Shown in pieces: positions 61,459-64,000 of a stretch of 64,000 bases of DNA (its first letter is position 1; each line of letters starts with the position of its first letter). A program made the position numbers and the translations under genes. Source of the stretch: Pseudarcicella hirudinis. GTDB lineage: Bacteria; Bacteroidota; Bacteroidia; Cytophagales; Spirosomataceae. Where the stretch lies: the NCBI RefSeq assembly GCF_900115665.1, contig NZ_FOXH01000018.1:1-64000 (forward strand), read 5' to 3'. The notes below the pieces were generated by a model. The model was not told where the DNA came from. It saw only the letters and a list, made by a program, of their open reading frames with translations, and did no database searches.

Positions 61459-62706
61459 ATGACTTTCAAAAGAGTTGTAGTTACAGGTATGGGAGCTTTG
61501 ACTCCGATTGGAAATACAGTAACAGAATATTGGCAGGGCCTTGTCAATGGCGTGAGCGGTTGTGCACCGATCACAAAATTTGATGCTGAAAAATTTCGTA
61601 CACGCTTTGCCTGTGAAATCAAGGGATTTGACGTTAATAATTTTATCCCGCGTCAGGAGGCCCGTAAAATGGATCCGTTTACTCAGTACGCAATTGTTGC
61701 TGCTGATGAAGCGATTAAAGATTCAGGCCTTGATCTTGATAAAATCAATAAAAATAAAGTTGGCGTGATCTGGGGTTCCGGAATCGGAGGGTTGAAAACC
61801 TTTGAAGAAGAAATGATTTATTTCGGAAAAGGAGATGGAACACCTAAAATCAATCCTTTCTTTATCCCTAAAATGATTGCAGATTCAGCCTCAGGGCAAA
61901 TCTCAATTCGTCATGGATTCCGCGGACCTAATTATGTTACGGTTTCTGCCTGTTCTTCTGCAAATAATGCAATAATTGATGCATTCAATTACATCAGATT
62001 AGGCAGAATTAATGTCTGCGTTTCAGGTGGTTCGGAAGCTGCTGTAACCATTGCCAGTGTAGGCGGATTTACAGCGATGCGTGCCATGTCTGAACGTAAT
62101 GATGATCCTTCAACTGCTTCCCGTCCGTACGACAAAGACCGTGATGGTTTTGTGGTTGGAGAAGGTGCCGGATCAATTATTCTGGAAGAGTATGAGCATG
62201 CAAAGGCTCGTGGTGCCAGAATTTATGCTGAGTTGATCGGAGGAGGATTCTCTTCTGATGCTTATCACATCACCGCACCGCACCCCGAAGGATATGGCGC
62301 ATTACTTTCAATGCAGGATGCTTTGGAAGATGCCAATATCAAACCGGAAGAAGTTGATTATATCAATACACACGGTACATCAACACCAATAGGTGATCCT
62401 CAGGAATTAAAAGCAATTGTTGATTTATTCGGTGAACATGCTTACAAAATGAACATCAGTTCTACCAAATCAATGACCGGACACTTGCTTGGCGGAGCAG
62501 GAGCTATTGAAGCAGTAGCCAGTATTCTGGCTTTGGAACACCAGATTGTTCCTCCGACAATTAACTGCTTTACCCCTGATCCTGAAATTGATTCTAAATT
62601 GAACCTTACATTCAACAAGGCTCAAAACCGTGAAATGAATATCGTTTTAAGTAATGGATTTGGTTTTGGTGGACATAACGCAACTGTTATTTTTAGAAAA
62701 ATATAA
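61459..62706 (+). CDS. fabF: 3-oxoacyl-[acyl-carrier-protein] synthase II
   Basis: Elongates acyl-ACP with malonyl-ACP in fatty-acid synthesis. The 415-aa protein has the Cys-His-His triad: Cys in YVTVSACSSANNAIIDAF (near 165), His in YINTHGTSTPIGDPQEL (near 305) and His in STKSMTGHLLGGAGAIE (near 342). It begins MTFKRVVVTGMGALTPIGNT and closes SNGFGFGGHNATVIFRK. It lies upstream of rnc by 66 nt, with a perfect hairpin in the gap. Confidence 0.97.
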   Translation: MTFKRVVVTGMGALTPIGNTVTEYWQGLVNGVSGCAPITKFDAEKFRTRFACEIKGFDVNNFIPRQEARKMDPFTQYAIVAADEAIKDSGLDLDKINKNKVGVIWGSGIGGLKTFEEEMIYFGKGDGTPKINPFFIPKMIADSASGQISIRHGFRGPNYVTVSACSSANNAIIDAFNYIRLGRINVCVSGGSEAAVTIASVGGFTAMRAMSERNDDPSTASRPYDKDRDGFVVGEGAGSIILEEYEHAKARGARIYAELIGGGFSSDAYHITAPHPEGYGALLSMQDALEDANIKPEEVDYINTHGTSTPIGDPQELKAIVDLFGEHAYKMNISSTKSMTGHLLGGAGAIEAVASILALEHQIVPPTINCFTPDPEIDSKLNLTFNKAQNREMNIVLSNGFGFGGHNATVIFRKI

Positions 62707-62716
62707 ATCCAGTTAG

Positions 62717-62752
62717 CAGATAACAGATCGGGTAAGTCTGATCTGTTATCTG
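62717..62752 (+). repeat. Hairpin between fabF and rnc
   Basis: CAGATAACAGATC (62717-62729) pairs exactly with GATCTGTTATCTG (62740-62752) around a 10-nt loop. It begins 11 nt after the fabF stop and ends 20 nt before the rnc GTG. It has no T-run. It contains the decamer GATAACAGAT that also occurs in the spacer before sdhB. Confidence 0.65.
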
Positions 62753-62772
62753 TAAATTGATAACTGTATATT

Positions 62773-63516
62773 GTGAAGTCTTCTGTTATAAATCCTATTC
62801 TTGAGTTTTTTAAGAGTGACGATAGAGATAAAGTCCTCCGTAAAGCCGTAGAGAGCATCATTGGTGAGAAACCTTCAAATCTGATGCTTTACAGGCTGGC
62901 ATTTATGCATTCATCAGTTTCCAAGGAAACTGTTGCCAAAGGCTATAAAGAGTCAAATGAAAGACTTGAGTTTCTGGGAGATTCTGTTTTGGGAATGATA
63001 ACAGCAGAGTACCTTTTTAAGAAATTTCCTTATAAAGATGAAGGTTTTCTAACCGAAATCAGGTCCCGCATGGTAAGTAGAGAATCACTTAATGTGGTGG
63101 CCAGAAAAATCGGTCTGGAAAAATTAATAGAATATGATGGAAATCGCAGGACGGTATTAGCCCGTACGTCCATGTATGGCGATGCTTTGGAAGCACTCAT
63201 CGGAGCGATTTATATGGATAAGGGTTTTCGTTTTACGAGAAAGTTTATCATCAAGAGAATTCTGACTCATCATTTCGACATAGATACAGTGGTTAATAAT
63301 AACCCTAACTTTAAGTCATTGGTGATTGAATGGGCACAAAAAGAAGGAAAGGTACTGCGTTTTGATATTTCAGAACAGGGATCTATGCATAATAAAGAGT
63401 TTACGGCACAAATTCTGGTAGATAATGAGCCTTTTACCGAAGGAAAAGGTTACTCCAAAAAGAAAGCCGAACAAGCCGCCGCCATGAAGGCTTGTGATGA
63501 ATTGGACTTGAAATAG
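62773..63516 (+). CDS. rnc: Ribonuclease III
   Basis: A 247-aa double-strand-specific endoribonuclease for rRNA and mRNA processing. The catalytic domain has ESNERLEFLGDSVLGM (the RNase III signature, 61-76), the acidic pair in YGDALEALIGAIYMD near 135-150, and the C-terminal double-stranded-RNA-binding domain (NPNFKSLVIEWAQKEGKVLR, then GYSKKKAEQAAAMKACDELD). The start is GTG at 62773 (read as Met), as no in-frame ATG is near; the next Met is inside the catalytic domain. It is the last gene of the acpP-fabF-rnc group. Confidence 0.95.
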   Translation: MKSSVINPILEFFKSDDRDKVLRKAVESIIGEKPSNLMLYRLAFMHSSVSKETVAKGYKESNERLEFLGDSVLGMITAEYLFKKFPYKDEGFLTEIRSRMVSRESLNVVARKIGLEKLIEYDGNRRTVLARTSMYGDALEALIGAIYMDKGFRFTRKFIIKRILTHHFDIDTVVNNNPNFKSLVIEWAQKEGKVLRFDISEQGSMHNKEFTAQILVDNEPFTEGKGYSKKKAEQAAAMKACDELDLK

Positions 63517-63732
63517 TTTAAACTTTTTCATATTTCTTAGCAGACCATCGATTGGTTTTTCTGCCGCTGCAAAATCTTTGGTTCAATTTTTGCGTTCTTA
63601 ATAAGTTGTAAATTGACCATTTTATGGATCTTAACATTGAATCTCAGGAATTAAAACTGATTTTCAGGTTAGAAACCGTTTAACTTTGGTCAAAAGCTCA
63701 TATCCTTTACGTTTTCAAATTCTTTTAAAAGT

Positions 63733-64000
63733 ATGAAGTTAGACCTGTCGGCCATAGAGAAATACGCTCAACAGTACGCAAGCAAGGTTTGTGAGGAATT
63801 TTTTAGTAAAAATACCAATATTTCAGGACAACAAATTATGCACCTCAGCAATGTTGGGCAGGTAAATGTCTTCATTGTCAAGGAATTATTTGGAAAATGG
63901 AAAGCTGATACAGAGAAATTCAAGAGTCCGTTTTTCAATTTCGAACACGAAGATGTAAAGTCAGCTTTGCAGTCTTTTATGAATGTTGTTTCACAGCATA
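63733..64000 (+). CDS. Hypothetical protein, N-terminal fragment
   Basis: From the ATG at 63733 an open frame of 89 codons runs to the window edge. It reads MKLDLSAIEKYAQQYASKVC and on through EEFFSKNTNISGQQIMHLSN, VNVFIVKELFGKWKADTEKF and FFNFEHEDVKSALQSFMNVV. It looks like an all-helical soluble protein. I do not recognise it. It lies 217 nt after rnc on the same strand; no signal peptide. Confidence 0.65.
   Translation, partial: MKLDLSAIEKYAQQYASKVCEEFFSKNTNISGQQIMHLSNVGQVNVFIVKELFGKWKADTEKFKSPFFNFEHEDVKSALQSFMNVVSQH

Noticed and set aside
1-64000. CRISPR arrays, tRNA or rRNA genes, and intact insertion sequences
   Set aside because: No regularly spaced repeats, cloverleaf-like genes, rRNA segments or transposase frames were seen on reading both strands; a covariance or profile scan would be needed to be certain.

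Overview
The window reads as chromosomal DNA of a Bacteroidota bacterium, most likely order Cytophagales (class-level placement firm, genus not claimed). The signs are SusC/SusD pairs, PorZ, three proteins ending in type IX secretion (T9SS) sorting domains, a GldA-like ABC ATPase, DUF4270, AT-rich composition, few clear Shine-Dalgarno sites, and promoters of the Bacteroidetes TTTG/TAnnTTTG kind.

Layout. 1-3070: N-terminal piece of a secreted TANFOR/fibronectin-like protein, aroB and a DeoR-family regulator, all on the minus strand. 3309-13030: two consecutive SusC/SusD outer-membrane uptake pairs, the second with an extra lipoprotein, separated by a strong terminator and divergent from the DeoR regulator; no glycosidase is present. 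13300-16651: pdhB, then convergent htrA and hsp20 (envelope and cytosolic protein quality control). 17015-20971: a more AT-rich accessory stretch with a 50-aa protein, a 313-aa one-pass membrane protein of unknown function, and an 858-aa secreted LRR protein that also carries both halves of a pepsin-like aspartic protease and a T9SS tail. 21571-27592: lysS, two cold-shock genes, a PspC-domain protein, a family 2 glycosyltransferase and an amino-acid permease. 27670-32854: minus-strand run with VOC protein, AraC regulator, YugP-like metalloprotease, hldE-C type adenylyltransferase, UPF0104 flippase-like protein, panD and panC. 33084-37197: a truncated GT5 starch-synthase-like protein overlapping a DUF4270 lipoprotein, then glmS. 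37425-38320: Xre/RES toxin-antitoxin module whose toxin has an in-frame stop. 38397-42914: two envelope thioredoxin-fold proteins, a nitrilase-family amidase, a GldA-like ATPase and YbaB. 43021-51993: ribBA, a prohibitin-family protein, a DCC oxidoreductase and two large T9SS type B secreted proteins. 52530-56221: sdhCAB. 56530-63516: tdk, porZ, YkgJ-like protein, ROK kinase, acpP, fabF, rnc. A partial gene runs off the right edge.

Most genes are core housekeeping. Connected themes are vitamin and cofactor synthesis (panC/panD, ribBA), cell-envelope precursors (glmS, heptose nucleotide synthesis, acpP/fabF) and T9SS export (porZ plus its likely cargo). The least ordinary items are the LRR/aspartic-protease/T9SS fusion, the broken RES toxin beside an intact antitoxin, the GT5 protein lacking its nucleotide-sugar site with an 89-nt out-of-frame overlap with DUF4270, and a hairpin immediately ahead of rnc. 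No tRNA, rRNA, CRISPR array or intact insertion sequence was seen.
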